A DNA stretch of 64,000 bases from contig SSBO01000012.1 of assembly GCA_005281725.1 (NCBI GenBank), forward strand, positions 11,714,512 to 11,778,511. The letters run 5' to 3'. The DNA comes from Wuchereria bancrofti. Its lineage: Eukaryota > Nematoda > Chromadorea > Rhabditida > Onchocercidae. The translations under genes were made by a program, and so were the position numbers. How positions within the stretch are numbered: the stretch's first letter is position 1; each line of letters begins with the position of its first letter. The notes below the pieces were generated by a model. That model was given only the letters and a program-made list of their open reading frames with translations. It was not told the origin of the DNA and searched no databases. Positions 25,101-37,513 of the stretch are shown here, piece after piece.

Positions 25101-28100
25101 ACAGTATGTTGCAGTGGAATCGGTAAATGTGACATTTGTTCCCGAGATTCCAATGCATTTGAATCACGTAATGTTGAAACGATCCCTGAAAAGGAAATTT
25201 TACTGGTTGATAATTATATTAAATTTCAATTTTCTAAGAGATCAATTTTTACACTTGAGAAAGGTTTAATGTAGATAATCGTAGTTGATATGACGCTGAT
25301 TGCCGACGAACAAACATTGATTATAACCTGGCTAACAGTTAGAAAACAAATGATTAACAAATTCAAAGACAGATGACAATCTCCTGCAATTTTTTCTTCC
25401 TTGGAAAAAACTTTACTCATCGAGTAATATCATCTGAACAATAGAGTCTCAAAATCTTGCGCTTGAAAAGTAAACAGTATTTAATCAATTTACGAAATAT
25501 AACTAACGCTTCTTCAAAGCTGCAGTTAGGCGTAACTTACCAAAGCAGTACATTCCAGGTTAATGTCCTTATCGACAATGAAACTGAAAAACCAAATAAC
25601 TAACCGAGGATGCTTTTTCGTGCACGTTCACAATCCGTCGTATCGATTTCGTTCAAATATACACCTCTTTCCCTACGTGTTATCAGTGACAGCGAATCTT
25701 CTGGGATAATACGTAAACTTTCCAGCTTCATAACATGAGTTCTAGAACGCAAATGTTTCGCAAGGATACAGTGTTTCCGAAATCCAATATTGCAATCAGT
25801 ACACATAAATGATCGTGGATTCATCGATGACAAATTTGTATTGGTTTCTTCTGAAACAATTTTTTCGAAGACTGATTCAGGTTATTTCATCTTTCACGAC
25901 GGTAGCCAGACTATGTACAAATTTAGTTGAACCATTTCCTACATTAAGTCATATACATGTATTCACTGCCAAATGTCCCTTAATCTGATCCCTGACAATT
26001 ATCTCAAGGTGATGACATGTACACTGTGCTCCAGTTGTGTAGTTTATTGGATATTTTGCAGGACAATAGACTTTACTAAAGTAGCAGTTTATAAACCCAT
26101 ACCATTATCCGAGTCAATTAGTTGTTCTGTTTGCAAATTTTCAACAATTCCATGCCTTTCTTCCATATGTCGCTGCAAAGCATTACGTGATCGAACCGAA
26201 TATTTGCATTCGCTACATTGGTAAGATCGTATACGTGAATTTGACGGTACAATCAAATGGATTTTGCAATGCAATATCATCTCTGTTGAGCTTCGAAATA
26301 CACGCTTACAAATATCGCATATCATTGTCTTGAAAAGAAAAAAGCTCTATATTCATGAAACCAAATAGCAATAGATTAGGTGAGGAAAAAAAGAAGGATG
26401 CTCTGTTCATACTTATTCGAGTAATATCTTAGTGCAATTTGCTTCTCTTATGCAAAGTATTTCATGAAACAAAAAATTATGCGAAAGAAGGCGAAGACTT
26501 TGATGAACGCTTGTTCAAGTAAAATTTATAAGCAGCATACACCGATATGTGTCATGTTTTGAGAAAGTAAACAGATATTTCCTTGTCACCATTAATTCTA
26601 TGCAAAAATTACCAACTTTGCTTTACACAATAAACAAATTTCAAAAAAAAAGACCTCCCTAGCAAAAAATGCTCCTACTGAAGGTTGCTGCTTTGTAAGG
26701 AAGGATGACAATGAATGAAACTGTGGACAACCACTGGTTGTGGGCACTAAAGTTTGAACAACACAGGTTGTCGGTTGCTTGACTTCGGAGCTACAGACGT
26801 CTTCAGAGATATCCTAAATTTAAAAAAAAAAACTTGGAATTGTCATATGCATGAACGGTAAATTTTGGTAAGTGAATCGGAATCGTCAGTAAGCCTATCA
26901 GATATTACCTTTTTTAATAGAAAATTGGTTTCCAATAGTTTTTGCTGCTTCCGTCCCTTCGATGGATATCGCGCACTAGGTGGTGCGCTATGACATGATC
27001 GTAAGCAATTCGGAATCGACCAATCAAAAACCGTTTCACCAACAATCCATAACATTGGTGGTGTATGAGCAGTTCGTTCCATTAATGTATTTTCTTGAAT
27101 GTTAGTGAAGATTAGATTCACAAATTGCAAAGTGATAACGCATGTTCCACTGAATAAATGACTACGTACAGTTTTAAATGGACAAGAGGTAAATCATAAA
27201 GAATTTCCGATCAGTTTCAAAAAAGGATTTGAATTATGCAGAAACGTTTCAGATCAGAACAATTGTATTATATTATGTATACGTACAACATGATAAATGA
27301 AAAATTTTTTTTGTTTTTGATCATATTGGCCTGTATGCCCCATGATATGCTACAACAAAATTTTGTGACGCAAGCAATACGGTTAACAATTAAGCTTCTG
27401 GTGAGAAGGACTGATGTCCTTAGCATAAATTTAGGGGTTGTAATTTTAAAACAAAAAAGAGACTACCTTGACCAAATTTTCGAGACATATTGTTTTTGTC
27501 ATTACAGGGTGGCCGCAATTCTTCGTCTGACGAACTGAAAAAAATAAGTGAGAAAATGCTTGTCTGGTAGAAATTGTTTAAACTTGTGATCACAAATAAC
27601 ACTAAAAACTAAATTTGAAACTTGAAAGGTTACAAATGAAAAATTTACCATTCATCGTCTGAAAGTGGATCGTTGCTAAACGTTGAAGCAGTCCCGCTAG
27701 GGCTTGCAATTTCTAACCGGTCATGATCGTTTTCCGAATCTTGTTCAGCTATCTTCTGCTTCTCTTTTTCAGCCATTCGACGACGATGTGTTTTCGACTG
27801 CAGATGTTTGGTAAGGTTACCCTTTGTTTTGAAATTAAAATTACACTGTTTACAACCATATGGCCGTATATCCGAATGAGATCTATAAAGAGTATAAAAG
27901 TTATCCATTACTGACAGATCAAACATTTGCAAAATTCAATTAGGACACAAAAAAAAGGAATGGAAGTATATGTGAACTAGTACGACATTCTTTCAAACAA
28001 AAATTGAGATCTGTGAAGAAATGAGGGAAAAATAGCTGACTTGATATGCTTTTTTAGCATCGATGGTTTTTTACAACGTATTCCACAACGGCCACAGACA

Positions 28101-31100
28101 TAACGGCCACGTCCACGGACGTATACGTAAACTTCATTTGAGAAACAGCCTCCCACTATTTTCTGAGATAACGTTTTTGCTGACTCGCTTGTAACTTGAA
28201 TTCGTTGTGACTTGAATTCGTTGTGTTTATTGGTAATTCTAAAGCAAAAAGTTGTGAATTTATCGCTTTTAGTATGCTTCGTCGGGTTAGACAATAACAG
28301 ACTGAAATCCATACAAATTAGATTCGACTCAAACGAACTGGATTTCTTATTCAAAATGCTATTCACTAATTTATCACAGTCATTGGTGCTGTTCTGTAGT
28401 TTACTAACTCGTATGTCAGGGTGTAGTTTACTAACGAAGTCATATTTACCTAATTGCCGACTGTAAGTTTGCAAATAATACATGAAATTCAGAGATATAT
28501 GGGTGTTCATCCTCAACATTACTGCTTTAACAATTTATAGACTAACTGATGCACTGAAGCAATATTAAATGCGAGATCTCTGAATCTCTGGAATCTCTCT
28601 TAAAAAATTTTTGAAATTAAACGAGAGAAATGTACTTTGAAGTCAAAGCATTTCGATCCCTTTCCGCCACTGTCATATTCTCTTTATCACTGATATTTGA
28701 ATCACTATCACTCCTTCCACTTGAAGGATTGCTTCGTGGTACAAAAGTGGTAGCATTAGTGGCAGAAACAGTTGCTGATGTCGATGTCATTGTAGATGAA
28801 CGTTCCTGGACAAAGGTTGCAATCACTGTTTGGGAATTCATCGGTGTCACCGTTGTTGCCGTAGCTGCTGCATTTTGACGTAAGCGTATCTGTAATAGTT
28901 TGCCTCTTTTTCTCGTCCTCACTTTCACTGTTCATCTCAAAAATTATTCAAGTTGGAGATTTAATTTTATGTATGCTTTAAACAAAAAAAAAAACCAAAA
29001 AATTAACAAAATCAAAGAGAAACCTGTTATTAGACAGTATTATTAAGTCAACATCAAAATCCAAAAACTGTAAATTTTTGGATATATAAAGTGAGGAGTT
29101 TGTTCGGACCAAATAACTGCAATGTTTTGATTTGATACATTTTAATATTTTTTTTTCTTCTTTCTCTAAAATTTTTGGAAACAAACAGCAGGATGTTATT
29201 TTCGCAGATCACATACCTTGGTCGAATAATCCCAAAATGAAGAATGCGTCACTTTGAGCACACCCATTTCGCGTAATGCCGTCGTATACCTCCATAGCTG
29301 CTTAATACCCATCCGCGGCTTTGTCGAACATGTGCTTATGTACAGTAAATTCAACTTTGCTTCCTCTGAATCTACAGTACTCTGCAAGTATAGAATAACT
29401 AATCAGTAGATCTGATGAACATGTCTCCACAAAATTCCTGTACTAATGAAACTTTAAAAACAAGGCAAAACCAAACAGTGGACAAATTCAAAACATCTGA
29501 TGAAATTAAAAATTTAGATGTCCCATTATGTTTTCACCTTATTTGAAAAATACGGAATGAACGGACTTGTTCCCTTAAGCATGAAATTAAAAGCCAACTT
29601 AAATTTCACGGTTAAATAAGTGCAACTCATATCTTAAAAAACATGAACAAGTTTTACAATAAAAAAGAATTAACTTGTTGCCAGTTGCTATACATGCTTA
29701 ACTTCGGCTTATGTTCGCAGAACATTAGCTGTGGTTTGTTCAACGTGGCAAACGTTTCCGTAGTAATATTACGCATCCGACTTCGGCGTGACATACCATC
29801 GTTTCGGCCTGTTGACACATCGTTTAATGTTAAAATGTATGGCTTGCTGGCTGCTGCACTAGTGCTCTAAAGGAAAACAATAAAACGTACACAAACAATG
29901 TAAACTTAAGTTGAACATATCCCATGCTTATGCAAACCGTAATGACACAGGTCATTATCAACAGCATTAAGATTAATACTTATAAAACATGCCGAATGGC
30001 CAGGAAAAAGTGACTGTGAGAAAAAAGACTCCAAAAACTGCCTCTGTATTTCAGAAAAGAGAACAGCTCTCACGCGATATATTTAAATGGAATGAAAGAA
30101 ATGTGCAAACACACCTGTTGAAACGTTGAAACAGGGTATATTCGTTGATACGTTTGTACATTCTTTGAAGCTACAAGTTGATTGGTAGGATGAGAAGTTA
30201 CCGTTATCAATGTTTGTGTAGCAGGAACAGAAGTTTCACTAACAACAGTGACGCTACTACTGCTGTTGAAACTTCGTTGGGAAACTACTGGTGCTTTGTA
30301 ATGTGTGGCAGGTAACGATATACAAACTGGATTTGTAGCATTTACACTTGGTTTGGGTGTATCCTGAAAATGCAATCTTAATTTCATGTTAACATCGACT
30401 TTAACAGCAAGAGGTTCTATTCTGACAACATGAGATCTGGTCAGGATGACTCGTGGCACATTTTTGAAAACAAGACATATGAACACTGCCAAGTAAATAA
30501 AACATATACTTTTAGACAGTACCTGAGACTAAACAAACATTTTGCAAGTACGAATAAGAGTTATATTACCAAATTGATTTAAAAAAAAAGTGAAATGTTA
30601 TTAAAAAAAATATTGCGAAAAAAAAAAAAAAAAACGTAGAACTTTAATATAGCATCAAATTTTATACCAATTTTGGAGTTTTGCTTGTGGATGCATGTGA
30701 TTCGTCGAGATGTTCCGCAGCTGCTAGAAGCCGCCGTTTAAGTGGATGACGATTTTCGTGCAATACAGAAGAACCTATACTATTACTGTTGCAGGTATTC
30801 GTCTTACGCCCAGCTCTATCAACCACCACAGTATTCACCGGATTTTGTTGCTGCACCAATTGGAAATGTGCAGCGGCTACTGTTGATGATGATGATGCTG
30901 ATGACAATGTTGTTTGCGAATGTAATTCTGCCCGTCTTCAAAAAATATAGATGAAGTGCATTAATTCACAATATTACTCTTTATCATAAATATTATTTAG
31001 ATAATAAGGTGGTACACTTAATTCATTTTCACAGAACTTATCCATCCACTATCTACCACGATATGTCTTACTACACGAGTAGCAAAAGGAACTCATTTTT

Positions 31101-33982
31101 ATTACTTCGACTGCCGATATAAATAAAATCCTTGTTCTTTTTTTTCTACAAATCGCGAAAGAGACAGAATGCGAAAGACTCAGAAAGTTCAATAAATCCC
31201 TTTGAAACAAATTGTTTGGCTTTTTGAAATGGCTCAAACTTCTGTTGATAAGAAACAATATAATTACATTGAACGTGTACCATATTGTCATCGGAACAGC
31301 GTGCATATAAGAAATTATAAAATTCAATGTTTATAGGAAATAAACGTCATAACAAAAGAGGAAATAATTAATCTCAGTGACACTGTAGAATTTAAAGGAA
31401 TATGTTCTTCACAGAAACAAACGATAAATATGACGTATTAATAAAAGCTATGTGAAAGAATATAACTCAAATTAATTTCTATAGTCGAAAAAGCAAAAGC
31501 TTAGGTGAAGAAAATTGGACAAGATATAGGAAGATGCCGGAATTTTTTTGATAGATATGCTGGCAACGTTCTCATATCTGTGACGGTCCGTGGCAGAGAA
31601 GAAAGAACTATTAGAGTGAAATGGGAAGTAACAACACATGATATTAAGGATAATAATAAACAACCATCAATGAATGAACAATTCATAAAAGTTGTACGAA
31701 TAAAGTAAAAATAAAAAATAAAACGAACTTGCTGCAACGGATTTTATGGGCGGCTAGAGCAGCATCATTTGGGAATTTTAATTCGCAATAATTGCATATA
31801 CATTTCTTCAGTGCTTTCACAATTGGATGGCCGTTGGTTAATGGACCACCGACAACCCGAACAGAAAATGGTTTGTGTGATTCATAGAACCACCGACTAT
31901 GTGTGAACTGTAAGCGTACGTCACGCAAACCTTAATAATGATGGGACTATAAGGGTCGATACTTATACTTTAACGAAACAGTTAATAAAAATATATTTTC
32001 CCATTCATGCACATACACTTAAAGCACATCAGTTTCATATTTAAATGGAAACAAAAATGAATTTGGAATACCTGGTGAATTACTCTGACTTCTAATATCC
32101 GTTTCAAGTTCGACGGACGACTGCGAGCCCACCTGACGATGATATGGACGCCTTTTGATAAGACCCCGATTTTGTTCCAGAATTGCTTCATTCTCGCTAA
32201 TCAACCGCGATATGTGTTCTTTCACTGACTCTGCACTTGTCGGCAATCCAACATTTCTATTATCCGCCACGACCGGTTGTGATATATCTTAAAGACTCTT
32301 CAATATGTATTAATTTTGGGGTCAAAACAGAATGTATTTTTCATGTCAAACTAACGCTAATTTAGTCATTTGTGATATTGCTTCATTGTACATTGAAAGA
32401 ACTGATGACGTGGTCCACATATCAAATTTAGCCAAATCTACTTTCGTCCTTCCCATATGTTGTTAAATCTTTGCGTTTTTTTTAAAGTCTTTTTTTTTAT
32501 TAACCTACAGCACTTTGCATTCAAGTCCTCACAGTCAGAGGCATCTACCTTGGAAGAACAAACCTATTTTGTCATGTGTTGTTGGATTTCGGACCACTTG
32601 TTCTGCCAGTAAATTTTCAATCATTTTTTGCTGCTGTTGAACAACTACCGATGTTCCAATACCATTCTGAACTAAAATCGAACAAAGTATATTACTAACC
32701 AGTGATAACCAATACCGTGCAGAGCTCACGATAAGCAGTCACTAATCGGGTATGTCAGCCAGATCGATACCTATGAGATCAGAAAAGCTAAGAGTGAGCT
32801 GACTAAATTAATCAATATCAATTGCGTCAGCGAAAATGGAAATGTACCTTGAATCTGAGATGGTTGCTGCGATTGTTGTATGTGACTAGCAGTAGTAAGT
32901 TGACTTTGTTGTAGTAATGCTGTCAAGTGTGGTTGATAGTAGGCAAATGGACTGAGCAGTTGCGCCAATGCTGCTTGCACCTGACATACATGACAGTTAC
33001 TTATTGAAAGAAGAGATTTTGTTAAGCCTAACTGAGAGAAAGGATGAAAAATCTATGTACTTTTCGCTCGAGCAACTAAGAAGTAATCTGTTGCGCAAGC
33101 GGGACCAACAAGAAATGCAATCAAAAATAGGTCCACGTCTAGCACATACATAACTTATAGTAGCATGAAACGTACTGCACTGAAATTAAAAGCAAGCTTA
33201 CTTGTTGTTGCAGTGGATTCTGTCGTAGTAGCGCTTGCGCTGCATTTGCCAGTACAAATGCTTGATTCTGTTGCTGCTGCTGCTGTTGTGACTGTGGTAC
33301 GGATGCTATTTGCTGTTGTTGAGACGGAATAGATTGTTGTTGTTGTTGTACAGCAACTGGCACGGCATTTGCTGCCGTGGCAGCGGTTTGTGGTAATATT
33401 TGCGTCGGTGGAAGTGATGGTGCCGTTTGTGACATAGCTACAGCTGCTGCAGTTCCTTGCAACAGCTGCGATTGCGCTGCAACGGCCGAAAGAAACTGTT
33501 GGTAAAGCAGATGGGCTGCAGGAATCGGAGTTGCCGAAACTTGCGCAGTTGCCAAGGCTGCTGCACTAAGTGACGCTGCACCACGTGGTGACATCGCTTG
33601 TGCATCCTAAAGTTTTAATGAGAAAAGATTCCTAATCTAGATTCATTTTAATGTTACGCGTGGTTCACAGCTTTTATGACTTGACTTTTTACAACATAAT
33701 CAGCTTGTTTATTGTCAAGCGTTACTAATCTGCTGTGTCACTACTACATGCAGCTCTTTAAATGCCAAACATAACATTATTATGTTAATGAAACAAAGAG
33801 GAACGGAAAATAGTGTTTCAACTGGAAAGTGTTAAGTAAAACCAGACCTGAGGACGTAATGACGCAGACGGTATGCCACAGGGTGTTGCTATTGATTGTG
33901 TTACAGTCGGTAAACCATTTCCTATTCCTTCAATTCTAGCTCCACCGCCACCACCGCCTCCCACTCCGGATACAAATGCCAT
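22110..33982 (-). CDS. sma-9: Schnurri/SMA-9 zinc-finger transcription cofactor (26 exons)
   Basis: Exons: 33982-33848, 33606-33202, 32980-32848, 32671-32549, 32287-32072, 31930-31729, 30935-30668, 30363-30115, 29866-29675, 29381-29217, 28889-28636, 28460-28041, 27882-27649, 27534-27467, 27093-26909, 26813-26613, 26328-26103, 25850-25605, 25185-24941, 24743-24627, 24360-24291, 23932-23766, 23518-23368, 23204-22955, 22725-22638, 22364-22110. All phases agree: 5265 nt, 1754 aa plus TGA. The N-terminus is Gly then Gln/Ala-rich (45-180). A C2HC finger lies at about 380-403 (CNYCELKF). The diagnostic Schnurri/HIVEP pair is at about 897-950: [18 protein letters not shown], then [20 protein letters not shown]. 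More C2H2 fingers lie near 1152-1209, 1240-1264, 1492-1548 and a final pair at 1699-1746. Schnurri proteins work with Smads in BMP signalling; worm SMA-9 controls body size and patterning through DBL-1. The start (MAFVSG) is the first ATG after an acceptor, so a further upstream exon is possible. Most introns are short; isoforms are likely. Confidence 0.9.
23977..24292. repeat. Exact 150-bp repeat around an N gap (sma-9 intron 21)
   Basis: 23977-24126 is repeated base for base at 24143-24292, on either side of 16 Ns (24127-24142). The right copy contains the true donor of exon 21. This is the mark of an unmerged contig overlap, not biology. Confidence 0.95.
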
Positions 33983-36946
33983 TTCTGAAAAATATATTGC
34001 ACTGCTAAATAAAGCAATCAATGTAGCAATAAATAATAATGACAGTACTGGTAATAATGACAATGATTATAATAATTACTGAAGACAAACAATAAAAATA
34101 ACGACGATAGTAAAAATAATAGCAATGGTAACAATAATAACTAATATATATGAAAAGCGTTGAAAATTTGCTATAAAATTAGAATTATATTTCATCAAAA
34201 TATAAATTTATATTGACAAGCAAAAAACATCGAATATGAACGTCTCGAAATTAAATCGGCTATTAAATGGAAAAGAAATCTTTTTGCAAATATCCAAAAT
34301 TTTACCTCACACCTTCTCTTCCTCGTCCGTATACGGTTTGCTATAAATTGTGTGAAACCGGCATTTTGGCATATCTAAAAAGAATATGAATATTTTATTC
34401 CTCGAACTTGAAATTTTATATGACTGTTTTCATCATTTACCCTCTTTAGCATTACCACTCTGTAGCAGCAAGTATCAACTTTCAGTTCATGAAGGGGCCT
34501 AAAAACTGGCTTCTTCCAAGATATAAATTTCGAGAAACAATTTAGTTGACTTAATTATCTTCAGAATGTGAATTTGTTAATGATTTTATATCCACCTGGC
34601 ACTGGAGGACAGGCGCAAGGATAATGAAATAAATTACGGAATACATAAAAATGAACATCAGAAAAAAGCGTAAATGAGTAAGAGGATAAGATTGTCGTAT
34701 TGTCGCTACGAGAAAGAACACACAAGGGATGGTAGATGTAACTGCTGCATTGTATAGTAGTTTTTTTTTTGAAATGGAAAATGAAACAGCGAAACAAATT
34801 CAAAATTTGAGACTGACTCTGTTATTTCAAAATTATTTTTTGGTCAATTTAAGAAGAGTTCCAAATCTTCACTCTTTACGACCAGCAATATACCATTTGT
34901 TTATGAGTAAAAACAAGTGATTCTGTTTTTTTTGGGGGAAGGTGATTCATACAAATCATTTGCAACCAATATTTGATAATTACCGTATAATCCACACATT
35001 TATCATTCCTTACTGTTATTTTTTGGAATCCACGAACATTTATACAAATATCCTTGGATCATTTCAACCAGAAATTAAATGTAGAGAAAAAGCTGATTAA
35101 AACTTACATGAAAATAGTTATCTGATTAGAAGTTTCTTCTTCTTCGTTTTGCTAGCAAAATTATTAATTCTGAAAACAAGTCCTTTTTTCCTGTCCAAAA
35201 CATCTGATCATGGAAACAATTCATTAACGTNGTTTGCTATAAATTGTGTGAAACCGGCATTTTGGCATATCTAAAAAGAATATGAATATTTTATTCCTCG
35301 AACTTGAAATTTTATATGACTGTTTTCATCATTTACCCTCTTTAGCATTACCACTCTGTAGCAGCAAGTATCAACTTTCAGTTCATGAAGGGGCCTAAAA
35401 ACTGGCTTCTTCCAAGATATAAATTTCGAGAAACAATTTAGTTGACTTAATTATCTTCAGAATGTGAATTTGTTAATGATTTTATATCCACCTGGCACTG
35501 GAGGACAGGCGCAAGGATAATGAAATAAATTACGGAATACATAAAAATGAACATCAGAAAAAAGCGTAAATGAGTAAGAGGATAAGATTGTCGTATTGTC
35601 GCTACGAGAAAGAACACACAAGGGATGGTAGATGTAACTGCTGCATTGTATAGTAGTTTTTTTTTTGAAATGGAAAATGAAACAGCGAAACAAATTCAAA
35701 ATTTGAGACTGACTCTGTTATTTCAAAATTATTTTTTGGTCAATTTAAGAAGAGTTCCAAATCTTCACTCTTTACGACCAGCAATATACCATTTGTTTAT
35801 GAGTAAAAACAAGTGATTCTGTTTTTTTTGGGGGAAGGTGATTCATACAAATCATTTGCAACCAATATTTGATAATTACCGTATAATCCACACATTTATC
35901 ATTCCTTACTGTTATTTTTTGGAATCCACGAACATTTATACAAATATCCTTGGATCATTTCAACCAGAAATTAAATGTAGAGAAAAAGCTGATTAAAACT
36001 TACATGAAAATAGTTATCTGATTAGAAGTTTCTTCTTCTTCGTTTTGCTAGCAAAATTATTAATTCTGAAAACAAGTCCTTTTTTCCTGTCCAAAACATC
36101 TGATCATGGAAACAATTCATTAACGTTATGAACAATTATTGGATCAAATAATTTCTATATGACTATCATTTGTAATACCTTCAAATTCACCAGTCAGGAT
36201 GAACGCAAGTTCATTAACGATTATCAACATTAATCTATTTCAGTAGCAACTAATTCATCACAACTATTAAATTTCTGTCAGCTGATTTCGACCAACTTGA
36301 TCTAATGGACGAGATTTTTCACAAAAAAACAATCCAACTGGAAAAAATCTCATTGAATTAAATCCCGACTTTACAAAATTACTACTTCATAGTACAGTTC
36401 ATAACACACTGCTCTCACTCATATGCACACAAGCCACTGATTGAGAGTTAATCCATAATTTAAAAAGTTAGATTGTAGACACTGGAATATCGAAGACTTA
36501 ATTTTAAGCATGTTTTTTTCTAAAGATGTCTCCGAATTATGATGTGCAAAAGAAATGAGAGTTCGATTTTTAGGGTGGAAATAGATATTTGTGCAGTGAG
36601 ATGCATCTACACCTGACAGTTGTACTGCTGATAATGCTCTGATAGCACTAGCATGTTGCACAGAAGCTCGAAGAAAGAACGCTCACAGTCACCAGTTACT
36701 ATCAAGGCCATTAGCGCTGCTGTCACAGTGGAGCAGGTAGATGTAGAACGAAGGGCAAATTTGAAGCTACGAAAGGCAGAACTGTTACTGCTAATTATCC
36801 TTCTCCTTTTTCACGTTTTGCATATTTGAAACAGCGATGAATTCATGTGAATCAGTGGGAATGAATTCATTTCCAGCACTGTCACTGTTAATATCAAAGT
36901 TAGTCCGGCAGTAGTCCCGCATTCCCCGTTTTGCAGTAAGAGATCG
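33983..36946. other. 5' flank of sma-9, first copy
   Basis: AT-rich sequence upstream of the first recognised sma-9 exon, including the 895-bp doubling. No exon recognised; 36.66-36.95 kb is shared with 43.5-43.85 kb. An upstream non-coding exon could hide here. Confidence 0.5.
34336..36126 (+). repeat. Exact 895-bp tandem copy around an N
   Basis: 34336-35230 appears identical to 35232-36126, separated by one N at 35231. The homologous haplotype at about 42.1-42.98 kb has the segment only once, so the doubling is almost certainly an assembly artefact. Confidence 0.93.
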
Positions 36947-37061
36947 GTGATGAGAATAAGCATATTAAAGAATCACGTGAAATACAGTGGGGAAATTTCT
37001 CGATATTACGCGTTTCCCAACTATAAATTTGTGAAACGAATATTTATGTCAATAACCCTAC

Positions 37062-37512
37062 TCCCGGAGCGTTATTTCAATAACCCTATTCCCGAAGCAC
37101 TCAAAATTTACAACGAAATGAAGGACATCTTTATGAATGCCTCAATGAATATACGAGAATTCCTTTCAAATGACAACGATTTCAATAAACTTATTCCCGA
37201 GAACGACCGAGCAGAAGTAAGTCAAATAAAAAAGATTCTGGGTATCAACTGGAATCCAGTTATTGATTCTATTGGAATAATCTTAAAACCATGGCATAAC
37301 CAAACCCCAACAAAAAGGACAATTTTACAATTCATTGCCTCTCAATATGATCCTTTGGGATTTTTAATTCCGTCAATGTTATTATTCAAACTATTCTTAC
37401 AAACTCTTTGGAAAAGAAAATTATCATGGGACCAACCGCTGGAGAATGACGACAATGAAACATGGGAAATTCTTATAAGTCGATGGCCAACAAAAGTCAT
37501 AGAAATTCCACG
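37062..37512 (+). mobile_element. BEL/Pao LTR retrotransposon fragment
   Basis: The plus-strand frame contains the Pao-family pol segment between reverse transcriptase and RNase [44 protein letters not shown] and [12 protein letters not shown]. It is open to the N at 37513, where it is cut. No protease, integrase or LTR is present. The sequence just before it (to about 37.06 kb) is shared with 43.85-43.95 kb in the other sma-9 copy, where the Pao sequence is absent. An ATG-initiated frame runs from 36947, but its first ~38 codons are this shared flank. Confidence 0.85.
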
Positions 37513-37513
37513 N
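37513..37513. other. Assembly ambiguity (N) joining two haplotype-like blocks
   Basis: Left of the N is BEL/Pao sequence. Right of it the sequence restarts inside sma-9 exon 9. Confidence 0.95.

Noticed and set aside
30742..30954. 70-codon frame (+), repeated at 38444-38656
   Set aside because: Antisense shadow of sma-9 exon 7 and its haplotype copy.
34729..35816. Two identical 63-codon frames taken as a repeated gene
   Set aside because: They lie in the exact 895-bp assembly doubling and have no coding features.
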